A stretch of DNA of 64,000 nucleotides from Gammaproteobacteria bacterium RIFOXYD12_FULL_61_37 (GCA_001801995.1 MGZB01000010.1:1-64000), one strand, 5' to 3'; counted from the stretch's first letter, positions 1 through 9,142 are shown. The notes: generated by a model from the letters alone, not told the origin. Numbers and translations: made by a program.

Positions 1-104
1 GGATACCTCCAACTTCTCGGTGGATACAATCTCAAGTCAAGCACTTGGGCTCCGAACTACGAGGGTCCCCTTCTTTTTTTCCTTTTTATAACTGACTTCG
101 CCGG

Positions 105-1856
105 GTGAAGAAGCAACTCCGCGCAACCCCCGACCATGACGCCTTCAATAATGACTTCGCTCGGATCGATGAAGTCATTACCGGGGAGCGGATGTTGAAA
201 CACGGCTGGGAGGAGTTCAAAGAGACCCTGATCCTTCCGCAGCCGAACGAGCCTGGAGCGATCCGAAACACAGCCCGTCCGTCGGCCTATCTTAACGTTG
301 GCTGCGTCGCCAGTGAGCTCAACCTGTCTTTTTACCAAGCAATTCCCAACTATTTTGTGGGCGTTGGCTTGCTGTTTACCTTCCTTGGCTTGGTCGCCGC
401 GATTTACTTCGCAAGTGAAGGTGTTGCTGGCGATGTGAAACAGGCGAAGGAATCGCTTGGAAACCTGTTGACCGCCGCGACCTTCAAGTTTGCCACGTCG
501 ATTGCGGGCCTCGGCTCATCCATCCTGCTTTCGTTCTTCGTCAAATTGCTGACCCTTCGGGTTCAGCTCTACTTTGATCGCCTGTGCGTGCTCCTGGAAC
601 AGCGGATGACCTCGGTCACCCCCGAATGGCTGGCAGTTCAGCAGGTCGATGAACTGAAGAAGCAGACGGTCCAACTTGAGCGTTTCAACACGGATTTCGC
701 CGTCGAGGTGGCCAAGGCACTGGAAATGCGCCTGAACGATTCTCTCGGGTCCGTGATCTGCAAGGCAGTAGAGCCGATGGTGTCGGCCATTGACGGCATG
801 GCCAAGAATTTTGGTGAAGTAAATCAGGACGCCATGCACCAGATGGTCGGCGAGTTCAAGAGCAGCATTCAAGGCGCTGCGGGAACTGAGATGACCGCAT
901 TGGCTCAGACGCTGTCCAATCTCCAGGGAACCCTCGGGACGATGATTTCTGGTCTTGGTCAGAGCGGGGGAAGCTTCGGCGACCGCATTGAAAAGTCTGC
1001 CGAGCGTTTGGAAAATCTCATTGGTGGCGCAGCGCGGTCGATGGAAACGAGTGTTGCAGAGTCAGCCTCGCGCCTTGAGAAAATACTCGACGGCGCATCA
1101 CAGTCGCTGCGAACGGATGCCGAGAAAGTTTCCGAGGAACTTGGGACTGCCATTGCCGCTATCGCCAAACAGTTCCAAGGCGGCCTAGCGGATGCTGCCA
1201 GTCAGTGGAACGGACAACTTTCGGCGTCCGCCGAGGGGGTCAGGGGGGCGGTTGACCGTGCGGGTGAAACTCTTGCCATGCGTGTGGACGAGGCAACTCA
1301 GCGTTTCAGTGACGTTGTCGTTCCCTTTGCCGCACAGATCAAAGGACTTGAAAGCACACTTCATGCACTTGATGGGCGCATGAAGGCCCAGATTGACGGT
1401 TTCGACGGTTCGGTTGTCCGTTTGCGGGAGGTTATGATGGGATTGGACCAGTCCCTGGGGCATCTTCGTGAGGCCGGAGCACCTATAGCGCAGACCGCAG
1501 ACCGCTTTTCGCGCGCCGCCCAACAAATTGAAGCCACATCGCAAGCCGTCAAGCAGTCGCATGATCAACTCTCCGAGGTTGCGAGGACGATCCGCGATGG
1601 GGCTCAACTCGTCCAGCAAAGTTGGGAAAGCTATCGCCAGCGCTTCGAGAAGGTGGATGAAGATCTATCTGCTGCTTTCGGACGAATTCAGCAGGGAACA
1701 GATGCTTACCATGGTCGCGTTGTCGAATATGTTCAAAAAATTGATGGTCACTTTGGGAATTCACTGAAGCTCTTGCATGGCGGCATTGAGGGGCTTAGGG
1801 AGACAGTGGAAGAGCTTGCGGAGGCCGCAGATAAGATGGCCCGCGCTGGCGTCTAA
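105..1856 (+). CDS. zorA: ZorA, MotA/ExbB-like proton-channel subunit of type I Zorya defence (N-terminus apparently shortened)
   Basis: ZorA and ZorB form an inner-membrane, proton-driven motor that senses phage infection and signals through a long cytoplasmic tail. This 583-residue product has two clear membrane segments (about residues 83-103 and 127-149, the second containing TSIAGL), followed by some 400 residues of Ala/Glu/Ser-rich coiled coil, the ZorA tail. It opens with GTG only 9 bases after an in-frame TGA at 93-95. Family members normally carry another membrane helix before the segment matching residues 10-45 here, and that helix is not in this frame. Either the gene is frameshifted near the T-rich run at 71-90, or it starts upstream of the window in another frame, or this is a truncated ZorA. 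Family assignment is firm because zorBCD follow; the start is uncertain. Confidence 0.88.
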   Translation: MKKQLRATPDHDAFNNDFARIDEVITGERMLKHGWEEFKETLILPQPNEPGAIRNTARPSAYLNVGCVASELNLSFYQAIPNYFVGVGLLFTFLGLVAAIYFASEGVAGDVKQAKESLGNLLTAATFKFATSIAGLGSSILLSFFVKLLTLRVQLYFDRLCVLLEQRMTSVTPEWLAVQQVDELKKQTVQLERFNTDFAVEVAKALEMRLNDSLGSVICKAVEPMVSAIDGMAKNFGEVNQDAMHQMVGEFKSSIQGAAGTEMTALAQTLSNLQGTLGTMISGLGQSGGSFGDRIEKSAERLENLIGGAARSMETSVAESASRLEKILDGASQSLRTDAEKVSEELGTAIAAIAKQFQGGLADAASQWNGQLSASAEGVRGAVDRAGETLAMRVDEATQRFSDVVVPFAAQIKGLESTLHALDGRMKAQIDGFDGSVVRLREVMMGLDQSLGHLREAGAPIAQTADRFSRAAQQIEATSQAVKQSHDQLSEVARTIRDGAQLVQQSWESYRQRFEKVDEDLSAAFGRIQQGTDAYHGRVVEYVQKIDGHFGNSLKLLHGGIEGLRETVEELAEAADKMARAGV

Positions 1857-1870
1857 AGGGAGGCTGAGCC

Positions 1871-2650
1871 ATGGCCCATCCGAACAATGGTATGCACGCG
1901 GTCGAGGAGGAGAGCTATTTCGTATCCATGACCGACCTGATGGTTGGCATGCTCTTCATTTTCATTATTATGCTCATGGCCTTTGCTCTGAACCTGCGTG
2001 AACAAGAAGACAAGTTCGATCAAACCACCAGCGCTCTTACTCAGGCGAACGAGACACGCAGGGAAATGCTGGAAGACATCAAGAATCAGATGGAGAAGCT
2101 TGGCGTAAAGGTGATCATCGATCCGGAAAATGGCGTTCTCCGTCTGCCTGAAGAGCTACTCTTTCCGCGAGGCGAATTTCTTTTAACCGAGAAGGGGCGC
2201 GACGCTCTGAAGCGGCTGGCCGAGGTTATGGCCAAAGTGCTTCCTTGCTATGCCAACGCTCCGGCCAATTCCTCTTCTTCGTGCCCGCCTTCCCATGGCG
2301 GGCGGCTTGAGGCCGTATTCATCGAGGGTCACACCGACGACCGCCCCATCGTCGGCAAGATGAATAACGGCATCAAATCCAACTGGGACCTCTCGGCTGC
2401 CCGAGCTATCGAGACATTCAATGCTATTGTCCAACACGCTCCGGCGCTGGCTCTTGTGGACAATGACGGCCGTCAACGAATTCTTGGGGTCAGCGGCTAT
2501 GCGGAAAACCGCCCCGTCCGCAAGGAAGACAGCGAGGATGCGCGTTCCTCAAATCGACGGATCGATCTACGGTTCCTCATGGCAACCCCGAATACGGAAG
2601 AGCTATTAAGGATCAAAGAAAGCCTCACAAAAGGCGAAGGTCGCAAATGA
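1871..2650 (+). CDS. zorB: ZorB, MotB/OmpA-like peptidoglycan-anchoring stator subunit of Zorya
   Basis: A 259-residue partner of ZorA. One membrane helix spans about residues 22-44 and begins MTDLMVG; Asp22 matches the ion-binding aspartate of MotB/ZorB. A short linker leads to an OmpA-type peptidoglycan-binding domain (about 80-245) with EGHTDDRP at 152-159 and NWDLSAARA at 171-179. It starts 14 bases after zorA with a good AGGGAGG ribosome site, and its TGA overlaps the ATG of zorC (ATGA). This is the tightly coupled spacing of an operon. No missing key residue is apparent. Confidence 0.93.
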   Translation: MAHPNNGMHAVEEESYFVSMTDLMVGMLFIFIIMLMAFALNLREQEDKFDQTTSALTQANETRREMLEDIKNQMEKLGVKVIIDPENGVLRLPEELLFPRGEFLLTEKGRDALKRLAEVMAKVLPCYANAPANSSSSCPPSHGGRLEAVFIEGHTDDRPIVGKMNNGIKSNWDLSAARAIETFNAIVQHAPALALVDNDGRQRILGVSGYAENRPVRKEDSEDARSSNRRIDLRFLMATPNTEELLRIKESLTKGEGRK

Positions 2651-4035
2651 CCCTTCGAGAGTCTCTCTCTGCCGCACGACTGCCAGTCTTACCCAAGTTG
2701 CCAGACCTCCCCAAGGTCGCTGCTGAAGAGGATGAATTGGCGAAAGTGTTCGGCACCGGAGGGAAGCAACTCTCCGGGATGGATGCCGAAGCGCTGGTTC
2801 GTCGTATTCGGGCAGCGCTTTCCAGCGGCAGTTGGGGCGACATCTCTTTCCGCGAATGGAAATCTGCGGTTTGGGTCTCATTCAGTGGCGAAAGGCCACT
2901 CGCAGAGGAAGCTGGGTTCCTCGACCGCTTGATCAATCAGTTTCGATCTCGCCGCAAGCGTACCGCCTATCAGGGATTGATCCTCGCTTACCTGAAGGAG
3001 TTTGATCCCTCCAAGCCAGCTATCCGCCGTGTGGCGCAAGAGCTTGAAGGAGCCGTGCGGCAGTTTGATTGGGCGTGGGCTGACCGTCATGACCGTTACC
3101 GTCTGTTTGCCCCTGACGAAGCGCCCCATAGGGTTGCGGACGCATGCTTGGCGTCGAAGGCGGATCCGCGAAGTGTCCTCGATTCACTCGGCATGGGCGG
3201 CGGGCGGATGTCCGGAGGGATGGCTGCACACGCGTGGCTTCGAGCAGTGAATCGAATGCGTGAGACGCTTTCACAAAAGGTGCCCAACGCCGCACTTTTT
3301 GATGCTGTCTTGGCATGGAGCGTAGCGGATGGAAGCTTGCTCTATCCATCCCATCGAGCGGCCCTGGCTACTGCACTTCTAATGCCGTGGGCAGAACGCG
3401 GTCCTACCGAAGACATCAAAGAAAAGATATCGGCTTTCCTTCTTGGCCACCTAAAAGATCCCCGCCTTCCAATCAATGCTAAGGAATGGGTTGGTGTCCC
3501 GGATGAAGCGGTTGCTGTCCTTCGAAAATGGCTTACCGGCGTGGCCCTGGAGCAATTTTTCGAGGTGGTCGATCAAGTGGCACAGGAACACATGTGGCGG
3601 TTTCGTCGCGCCTTCTGGCTGGCCTATTACAACGCCGACGTGATCAATGACGCCTGGGTGCTCTTTGGGCCGAATGCTCAGGACTATGCAAGGCGTGCTT
3701 TTGGAAAAACGCAGTCTTACGGAGCCTTGGAAAAAGGCAATCAGGTTCAATCTGATCATTCCGTTCTTTTGATGAAAGTTGGCAAACTGACCATTGCCGA
3801 TTGGAGCCATAATGGTAAGTGCCACATTTGGCTGGACGGGAATGCATCAAGTCCAAAGCTTTATTTGAATAGGTACTCGAGACGCGACGTGGTTCGTGGT
3901 TCCGATAACGATGGACAAGTCCACCACGGCAGCAACTATGGAACGTGGCAGCGACAGGTCGCCACCTATATCCGCACACGCACGGGCATTTCCCTATCCG
4001 AGAAGAGCTATATGCCCGAGGGATGGAGACGTTGA
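2647..4035 (+). CDS. zorC: ZorC, EH-signature-domain protein of type I Zorya
   Basis: This 462-residue soluble protein lies third in the operon, where type I Zorya systems carry ZorC, a DNA-binding effector of the EH_Signature family. The C-terminal part holds the motif IADWSHNGKC, with His388 as the likely signature histidine; I could not assign the paired glutamate with confidence. No membrane segment or signal peptide is visible. Start and stop overlap both neighbours (ATGA with zorB, TGATG with zorD). The identification rests on gene order plus the conserved C-terminal motif. It is somewhat shorter than the E. coli protein (about 560 residues). Confidence 0.85.
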   Translation: MTLRESLSAARLPVLPKLPDLPKVAAEEDELAKVFGTGGKQLSGMDAEALVRRIRAALSSGSWGDISFREWKSAVWVSFSGERPLAEEAGFLDRLINQFRSRRKRTAYQGLILAYLKEFDPSKPAIRRVAQELEGAVRQFDWAWADRHDRYRLFAPDEAPHRVADACLASKADPRSVLDSLGMGGGRMSGGMAAHAWLRAVNRMRETLSQKVPNAALFDAVLAWSVADGSLLYPSHRAALATALLMPWAERGPTEDIKEKISAFLLGHLKDPRLPINAKEWVGVPDEAVAVLRKWLTGVALEQFFEVVDQVAQEHMWRFRRAFWLAYYNADVINDAWVLFGPNAQDYARRAFGKTQSYGALEKGNQVQSDHSVLLMKVGKLTIADWSHNGKCHIWLDGNASSPKLYLNRYSRRDVVRGSDNDGQVHHGSNYGTWQRQVATYIRTRTGISLSEKSYMPEGWRR

Positions 4036-7000
4036 TGGCGAAGGTCGCGCTTTCCTGCGAGGTCCAATCAAACGGATTCGCCTTCCGCCTCCTGCGTCAT
4101 CCTGTGCTTGGTGCCGCCCAATCGGTCACGATTTCTGAATGGGCGGAGGCTGCATCGGAGCCCCTTCTTCCTGGGGTTTCGCAGCTTCTCGCCTGGGTTG
4201 ATGACGAGAATAGTGCCGCCGTTGCGGGCGATGCCGTTCTTGTCCCTCATCACATCGTTGCCGCCCTTGATGTTGGGACCGCGCGTTCAATATCGGCACC
4301 ACCGTCGCCGCCTTTCCTTCTTGATCTCCAGCACGTCGGTACCATTGACCGCCCCGAATTCCGCTTCAAAGCCACATGGCTCCAGACCAACGGACAACCA
4401 GTCCCAGGTGTCCGCAAGGAGGGGGCTTCACTGAAAGTCGGAACCAAGATTTTCCGCATTCCAGAACCTCTCTATGGAATTGTTGAAGCCGCCGATGCAT
4501 TCAACGCAGCCCCACCGGATGACTTGGATGGTCGTTTCCGGGCTTGGGCAAGGATGAGGGGCCTCCTGCCCGAGGAGAGCGGAAAATCCATCCAGGTCGA
4601 TGGCTATCTGGGAAGCACCAGAGTTGCCCATGCGGCCAGCTTTTCGTTGGCGCTACACAGTGGAGCCGACGGTTTTACATTCGATCCAGTTCTTTTCGGC
4701 CCAGACCTGACAACGGCTGCGGCCGAGGGGGACGACGAGATGCCGCATGAGGTTGAGGGGCTTTTGCCCCCAGCCCAGCAGGAACTGTTCGCTCGGAAGC
4801 GATTTCCCGAGGCCACCGAGTGCCGCGCCAATTATGCGCTTGGCGCAGGCTGGTATGTTGTTCTGGATGAGCCTGTTCGCAAAGCACTTGGCGTGGTCAG
4901 AAAGGCCCAGAGGGCGCCCCAGGAGATACGGAAGGAGTTCGTCCGGAATCCTCGATCCTTTATCTCCAAGGCACTTGCAGATGATTTTCCTGATGACGTA
5001 CTCGAGGCGGTCTTCCTTGAAACGGCGGAATTTTCGGAGAGGGTTCGGGATGTTGGTATTTGGCAGCCCAAAGTTCTGCCCTGGATAAAGAAGAGCAAGG
5101 ATAGCTGGTTGCCGGAATCCTTCGGCATCCAGGTTGGGGGCCAAACGATGGCGCTTGAGCCCGAACAAGTGCCAGACCTTCAAGCCGCCATCGAATCCGC
5201 GATCACCGAGGGTAAGCCATCGGTGAACTGGAATGGTATCGACGTTCCGGCCACGTCAGACACCCTGTCGACGCTCGTCTCATTGATGGGGGAGGTCAAA
5301 CCCGCTCCCGGAGCCGACTCGTTGATTGGGCTTGCGGAAGATAGCGTCGCGTTCGACCACGGCCCAGCTGTTGGTGGCGGCCAATATGTGCTGGAGATTG
5401 ACGACAATCTCTCTGAGGTGGGATATCAGCGGGTCCGTGTTTCTCGTCCCGCCGCCCCGGTTAAGGGAATTCCGACACGCCTGAAGACCGCGCTAAAGGC
5501 GCATCAGGAAGAAGGGCTGGCGTGGCTGCAAGAAGCCTGGACCTCGGGACAGCCCGGTGTGCTGCTGGCAGACGACATGGGGTTGGGCAAGACACTTCAG
5601 GCGCTTGCCTTCCTGGCATGGTTACGGGAGGGCATGGATCTTGGGCGCCCGAGGTCTGCTCCAATCCTGATCGTTGCCCCAACGGGCCTTCTGAAAAATT
5701 GGGAACAAGAGCATGACCAACATTTGCATCTCCCTGGTCTGGGTGATGTCCTTCGAGCCTTTGGGTCTGGGCTTGCCGATATTCGCAGCCGCAAAGGGCG
5801 AGAGATTGAAATTGGGCAGGCAACCTTGGATGCGGCCAGATTGTCCAGGGCCGATTGGATTCTGACGACTTACGAGACTCTCAGGGACTACCAGCACAGC
5901 TTCTGTTCCATTCGATACGCGGCGGTCGTCTTCGATGAAATGCAGAAGGTCAAGGTGCCGGGCACCGTCATGACCCACGCATCGAAAGCACTGAATACCG
6001 ACTTCATCATCGGCCTCACCGGTACGCCCATCGAGAACAGGCTGGCGGATCTGTGGTGCCTCATGGATACCATCCAGCCTGGCCTGCTCAAGGATTTGGC
6101 CACGTTCAGCCGCATCTACGAGAAGGAGGAGAACCCCGAGGACCTCCGGCAACTCAAAGCCACTCTGACGGAGCCATCTCCGTCGGCGCCACAGGTCATG
6201 ATGCGGCGGATGAAGGCCGATCGCTTGAAGGGGTTGCCCGAAAAAATCGAGCACCCACTGGAACAGTTGATGTCGCCAGCCCAAGCGGAAGCATACGACG
6301 AGGCAGTGAAGGCGGCTCGGGCGGGCGGTGGGGGCAGCAAGATTCTCGAAGCCCTGCATCGCCTCAGGTCGATCTCCCTCCACCCGCTCCACCCCAGTTC
6401 CGCCACCGACGACAACTACGTCGACCTGTCGGCACGGTTCAGGCTGGCTTTGGGAGTTCTCGATGCCATTGCCAGCAAAGGGGAAAAGGCGCTGATCTTC
6501 CTCGAATCCCAGGAAATGCAGCCTTATCTCGCGGGGCTACTCCAGCGTCGATACAAACTTAAGTCCTTGCCCATGCTCATCAACGGTACGGTGACCGGTC
6601 CCAAGAGGCAGGACCGTGTCAACGCATTCCAAAATGCAGGCAAAGGCTTCGATGTCATCATCCTTTCTCCCCGTGCGGGTGGCGTCGGCCTGACGTTGAC
6701 CGCCGCCAATCACGTCATTCATCTGTCCCGCTGGTGGAATCCTGCGGTGGAGGACCAATGCACCGACCGTTGTTATCGCATTGGCCAGACCCGCGAGGTT
6801 CATGTCTATTACCCGCAGGCGCTCCATCCGGCGTATCCGGATCAGAGTTTCGACCGTCGGCTTCATGCCCTTCTGGATCGCAAGCGGCAGCTCAGCCGCG
6901 AGATGCTGATGCCTCCGACCAGTCCGGACGACACCAAGCACCTGTTCGAGCAGACCGTTGGCTCGGATTCGGCTTACACCTTCGACATGGACGGCATTGA

Positions 7001-7358
7001 TGCCATGGAGCCGATTCAATTCGAGCAGTGGGTGCTCGGTCGGCTAAAGGATGTTGGGCACAAGGTCAGCAAGACGCCAAAGAGTCACGATTACGGTGCC
7101 GATGGCGTGGCTTACCATCGCATTTCCGGTCGCCCCTACATCATTCAGTGCAAGCACACCCAGTGTTCCACACCGCCGGACAAGGCGATCGCCGATTTGC
7201 TGAAGGCGAAGACGTCATACTCGCTGAAGAATCCAGGCCTCATTGCAGTCACCAATGCGGTTGCATTTGGGCAAACGGTTGCCGACAAAGCTGCCCGTGA
7301 AGGCGTACTCCTGGTTTGCCGAAGCAATTTGGAGAAGTGGCCGTTCTTGCTCGATTGA
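4035..7358 (+). CDS. zorD: ZorD, SNF2-type helicase fused to an Mrr-like nuclease, Zorya effector
   Basis: A 1107-residue cytoplasmic effector that would translocate on and degrade phage DNA when the ZorAB motor signals. The SNF2/RAD54 ATPase core has Walker A DDMGLGKTLQ near residue 513, a DEMQ Walker B box near 633 and motif VI QCTDRCYRIGQTR near 908. The C-terminus is an Mrr-like restriction endonuclease domain with YGADGV near 1021 and IQCKH near 1038, the D...QxK catalytic layout. The nuclease fusion marks the type I form of the system. I chose the ATG at 4035, which overlaps the zorC stop (TGATG); in-frame ATGs at 3945 and 4023 lie inside zorC. All catalytic motifs look intact. Confidence 0.93.
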   Translation: MAKVALSCEVQSNGFAFRLLRHPVLGAAQSVTISEWAEAASEPLLPGVSQLLAWVDDENSAAVAGDAVLVPHHIVAALDVGTARSISAPPSPPFLLDLQHVGTIDRPEFRFKATWLQTNGQPVPGVRKEGASLKVGTKIFRIPEPLYGIVEAADAFNAAPPDDLDGRFRAWARMRGLLPEESGKSIQVDGYLGSTRVAHAASFSLALHSGADGFTFDPVLFGPDLTTAAAEGDDEMPHEVEGLLPPAQQELFARKRFPEATECRANYALGAGWYVVLDEPVRKALGVVRKAQRAPQEIRKEFVRNPRSFISKALADDFPDDVLEAVFLETAEFSERVRDVGIWQPKVLPWIKKSKDSWLPESFGIQVGGQTMALEPEQVPDLQAAIESAITEGKPSVNWNGIDVPATSDTLSTLVSLMGEVKPAPGADSLIGLAEDSVAFDHGPAVGGGQYVLEIDDNLSEVGYQRVRVSRPAAPVKGIPTRLKTALKAHQEEGLAWLQEAWTSGQPGVLLADDMGLGKTLQALAFLAWLREGMDLGRPRSAPILIVAPTGLLKNWEQEHDQHLHLPGLGDVLRAFGSGLADIRSRKGREIEIGQATLDAARLSRADWILTTYETLRDYQHSFCSIRYAAVVFDEMQKVKVPGTVMTHASKALNTDFIIGLTGTPIENRLADLWCLMDTIQPGLLKDLATFSRIYEKEENPEDLRQLKATLTEPSPSAPQVMMRRMKADRLKGLPEKIEHPLEQLMSPAQAEAYDEAVKAARAGGGGSKILEALHRLRSISLHPLHPSSATDDNYVDLSARFRLALGVLDAIASKGEKALIFLESQEMQPYLAGLLQRRYKLKSLPMLINGTVTGPKRQDRVNAFQNAGKGFDVIILSPRAGGVGLTLTAANHVIHLSRWWNPAVEDQCTDRCYRIGQTREVHVYYPQALHPAYPDQSFDRRLHALLDRKRQLSREMLMPPTSPDDTKHLFEQTVGSDSAYTFDMDGIDAMEPIQFEQWVLGRLKDVGHKVSKTPKSHDYGADGVAYHRISGRPYIIQCKHTQCSTPPDKAIADLLKAKTSYSLKNPGLIAVTNAVAFGQTVADKAAREGVLLVCRSNLEKWPFLLD

Positions 7359-7699
7359 TATGCCGCGTTCGACCAACCATTGCTAATGTCGTAGCAATGT
7401 TGGAGGAAGTCACGAACTCAACCGACCGCATCCAGAAAGTGCGCATACGTGACAAGGAGTTGTCGCAAAGAAGGATATAGATTGTCATTCATATTCGTAT
7501 CAAGACCAAGGGCGGCATCCAGCCAACCAAGAATCTCTCGAATATTTGGTTAGTCTCCCCTCTCGCCCCTCTCCGAGAAAATGTCCGATGATGGAGGATA
7601 GAGAAATAATCTGGGTTGCTTCCCGCCAGGGTGGCCCGGTGCCGATAGAATAGGTGGCCAAGATGGGCGTGCAATACCCTGGCTAGACCAAGGAGGGGA
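7359..7699. other. Intergenic region after zorD, no convincing gene
   Basis: About 340 bases without a supported gene. Just after zorD, at about 7373-7403, an inverted repeat (CATTGCTA/TAGCAATG around a 6-base loop) may act as a terminator or RNA-processing hairpin, though no T-tract follows. A 27-codon reading frame from the ATG at 7397 has no recognisable features. The rest looks like decayed island DNA. Confidence 0.4.
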
Positions 7700-7954
7700 C
7701 TACAGCCCCAATTCCCGCTGTCCAGGCTGCCATTGACTGATATCGATTTGGGCCATGCCAATCCCCAGCGAGCGGACCCACTTGGCGCTGGAGTCCAGAG
7801 AACTCCAGGTCTTTACGCTGCCTTTCAGGGTATGCGCAGTGGTGGTCCCGGTCGGGGTGTCTGCCTCGACATGAAACAGGGCACCGCAGGCGATGATGCG
7901 CACCCGCTTGACCGCACCGGCCTCAATCAATGCGCGAAGTGTCTTCTCGTTCAT
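7700..7954 (-). CDS. Small island protein of 84 residues, possibly plasmid-partition (ParC-like) accessory
   Basis: Reads MNEKTLRALIEAGAVKR at the start and contains KTWSSLDSSAKWVRSLGIG, a motif I associate with short proteins of plasmids and integrative elements that are sometimes annotated as partition-associated. No enzymatic motif is visible. The ATG at 7954 lies inside the end of the upstream ribbon-helix-helix gene (32-base overlap), so the two are probably translated together. The function is unproven; the association with mobile elements is the main point. Confidence 0.6.
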   Translation of the reverse strand: MNEKTLRALIEAGAVKRVRIIACGALFHVEADTPTGTTTAHTLKGSVKTWSSLDSSAKWVRSLGIGMAQIDISQWQPGQRELGL

Positions 7955-8144
7955 CCTCTTCCATCTCCTTGAATAATGAACCCTGCTCGGGAATAGAAAT
8001 ACCGACATCATTACAGTGGCGCCGGATAAGCACCTCCAACATGTTGGCAATACTGCGCTGATCACGCAGCGCCGCCTCACGCAACGCCTCTTTCACGAAG
8101 GGATCAATGCGTAGATTGAGGAGGGCGGTTTTCTTGGGTGCCAT
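7923..8144 (-). CDS. Ribbon-helix-helix (Arc-like) DNA-binding protein, 73 residues
   Basis: The start MAPKKTALLNLRIDPFVKEA is followed by LREAALRDQRSIANMLEVLI, a typical ribbon-helix-helix fold: a short beta strand (LLNLRID) and two helices with the RSIANMLE turn. The acidic tail (KEMEEDERED) is probably unstructured. I start at the ATG at 8144 rather than further upstream because homologous folds begin with this MAPKK-like sequence. It is probably a repressor or partition-type regulator for itself and the overlapping downstream gene. Confidence 0.7.
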   Translation of the reverse strand: MAPKKTALLNLRIDPFVKEALREAALRDQRSIANMLEVLIRRHCNDVGISIPEQGSLFKEMEEDEREDTSRID

Positions 8145-8285
8145 GGATGCAGTGTTGTGCGATGTATTGTGATTGTAACGCAGATTGCTATGCAGACAAG
8201 GTATACTTGAAGCCTCGGCATCGCTAGGATGATGGCTCAAAAGCCCTGTAGGTGCTCACCTTCACCCAATCCGATAGGCAATGCG

Positions 8286-8460
8286 ATGAACCTCCCCATT
8301 CCTGTAGAAAGCATTTACCTCGCCGTCTGCGCTCTCTTGCTTGCTCTGCTGGTGTTTTACATACGGAAACGCCGACTGGTCCGGATACGTCAGGATCACG
8401 TCAGGGACAATGGCTGCGCGGCAAGCAATCCACTCGATGGCTACTACCACTTCCAACTTA
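8286..8460 (+). pseudogene. N-terminal fragment of an unknown membrane protein, fused to the integrase remnant
   Basis: From the ATG at 8286 the frame reads MNLPIPVESIYLAVCALLLA, then a membrane helix ending in a positively charged RKRR stop, then SNPLDGYYHFQ. It looks like the true beginning of a single-pass membrane protein. The gene-like character stops at about 8460, exactly where the integrase remnant on the other strand begins, so a deletion junction probably joined the two. I do not recognise the family. Confidence 0.4.
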
Positions 8461-8862
8461 GGAACAGACCTTGCGTTCATGGCCGGATGGAGAAGTGCGG
8501 TATTCCTTGTACCAGGCCAGATAGGCGGTAGTGGCCGCGCCCAAGGTGACCGGCTTGCCCTTGGGCAATTCGGGTTTGCGGGCCTCATTGGCATACACGG
8601 TTGCTTTGCCCTGCGCCTGGAAGAAGGTCAGGATGTTGTCGCCATCCGCTTCCATGAAGTCGTCCGCCTCACTGAGAGTGTGCTTCACATACTTATCGCC
8701 GGTCCACAGCCTGGCCTGCCAAGTGCCGTTGCCCTTGACCGTGCACTGGTACCCCAGAGCCAGTCCCTCGCCGACCGTCACGAAGTAAAGCGTGTCCCGA
8801 TTCGCCAGCTTGAGACGGTTGGTCCGGGTTTCGAGGGGGTTGCTTCTGACCGAGCTTGCCAT
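8458..8862 (-). pseudogene. Truncated phage-type tyrosine integrase (N-terminal part only)
   Basis: Starting at the ATG at 8862, which has a GGAGG ribosome site 8 bases upstream, the product has the N-terminal DNA-binding region of P4/phage-type integrases and then the core-binding region ending TAYLAWYKEYR. After that the sequence loses similarity and stops at 8458. The whole catalytic domain (R...HxxR...Y) is missing. The gene begins about 135 bases from the tRNA-Glu att copy and reads away from it, the normal layout for an element integrated in a tRNA gene. The element can therefore no longer excise by itself. Confidence 0.72.
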
Positions 8863-8996
8863 GGCGACCTCCAATCGGCGGGTAACTGATGCGCCGGAAT
8901 TGCCATGGACGGTATGGGACATAAATTTGTATTAATCGACAAAATCAATTAGTTATGGATATCCACTTTAGGCCTATTACGTGTATGACAAAGCTA

Positions 8997-9039
8997 TTTC
9001 ACGGCGGTAACAGGGGTTCGAACCCCCTAGGGGACGCCA
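8997..9039 (+). other. att site: 43-bp 3' part of tRNA-Glu(UUC) bordering the Zorya island
   Basis: The sequence from the anticodon TTC through GGCGGTAACAGGGG, the TTCGAAC loop and the acceptor strand to CCA matches the 3' half of bacterial tRNA-Glu(UUC). The 5' half is absent: the bases before 8997 do not form the other anticodon arm. This is the usual trace of site-specific integration into a tRNA gene, where one border keeps the intact gene and the other only the duplicated 3' segment. The intact tRNA-Glu should lie at the far (left) end of the island, outside the window. Confidence 0.85.
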
Positions 9040-9045
9040 AACCAA

Positions 9046-9077
9046 AAACGGCTTACAGCAATGTAAGCCGTTTTTTT
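9046..9077 (+). terminator. Rho-independent terminator after the tRNA-Glu segment
   Basis: Perfect stem AAACGGCTTACA / TGTAAGCCGTTT with a 4-base loop and a run of seven T. It lies just past the CCA of the tRNA copy, where the native tRNA terminator would be, so this chromosome side is the original flank. Confidence 0.85.
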
Positions 9078-9142
9078 GTCTGCGGGATACTGAGAGGCGT
9101 TGCGTTTATCCACCCCGCTTCACCATCCGCCCCAATACCGAA

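Noticed and set aside
8997-9039. Functional tRNA-Glu gene
   Set aside because: Only the 3' part from the anticodon onward is present; the acceptor 5' strand, D-arm and 5' anticodon stem are missing.
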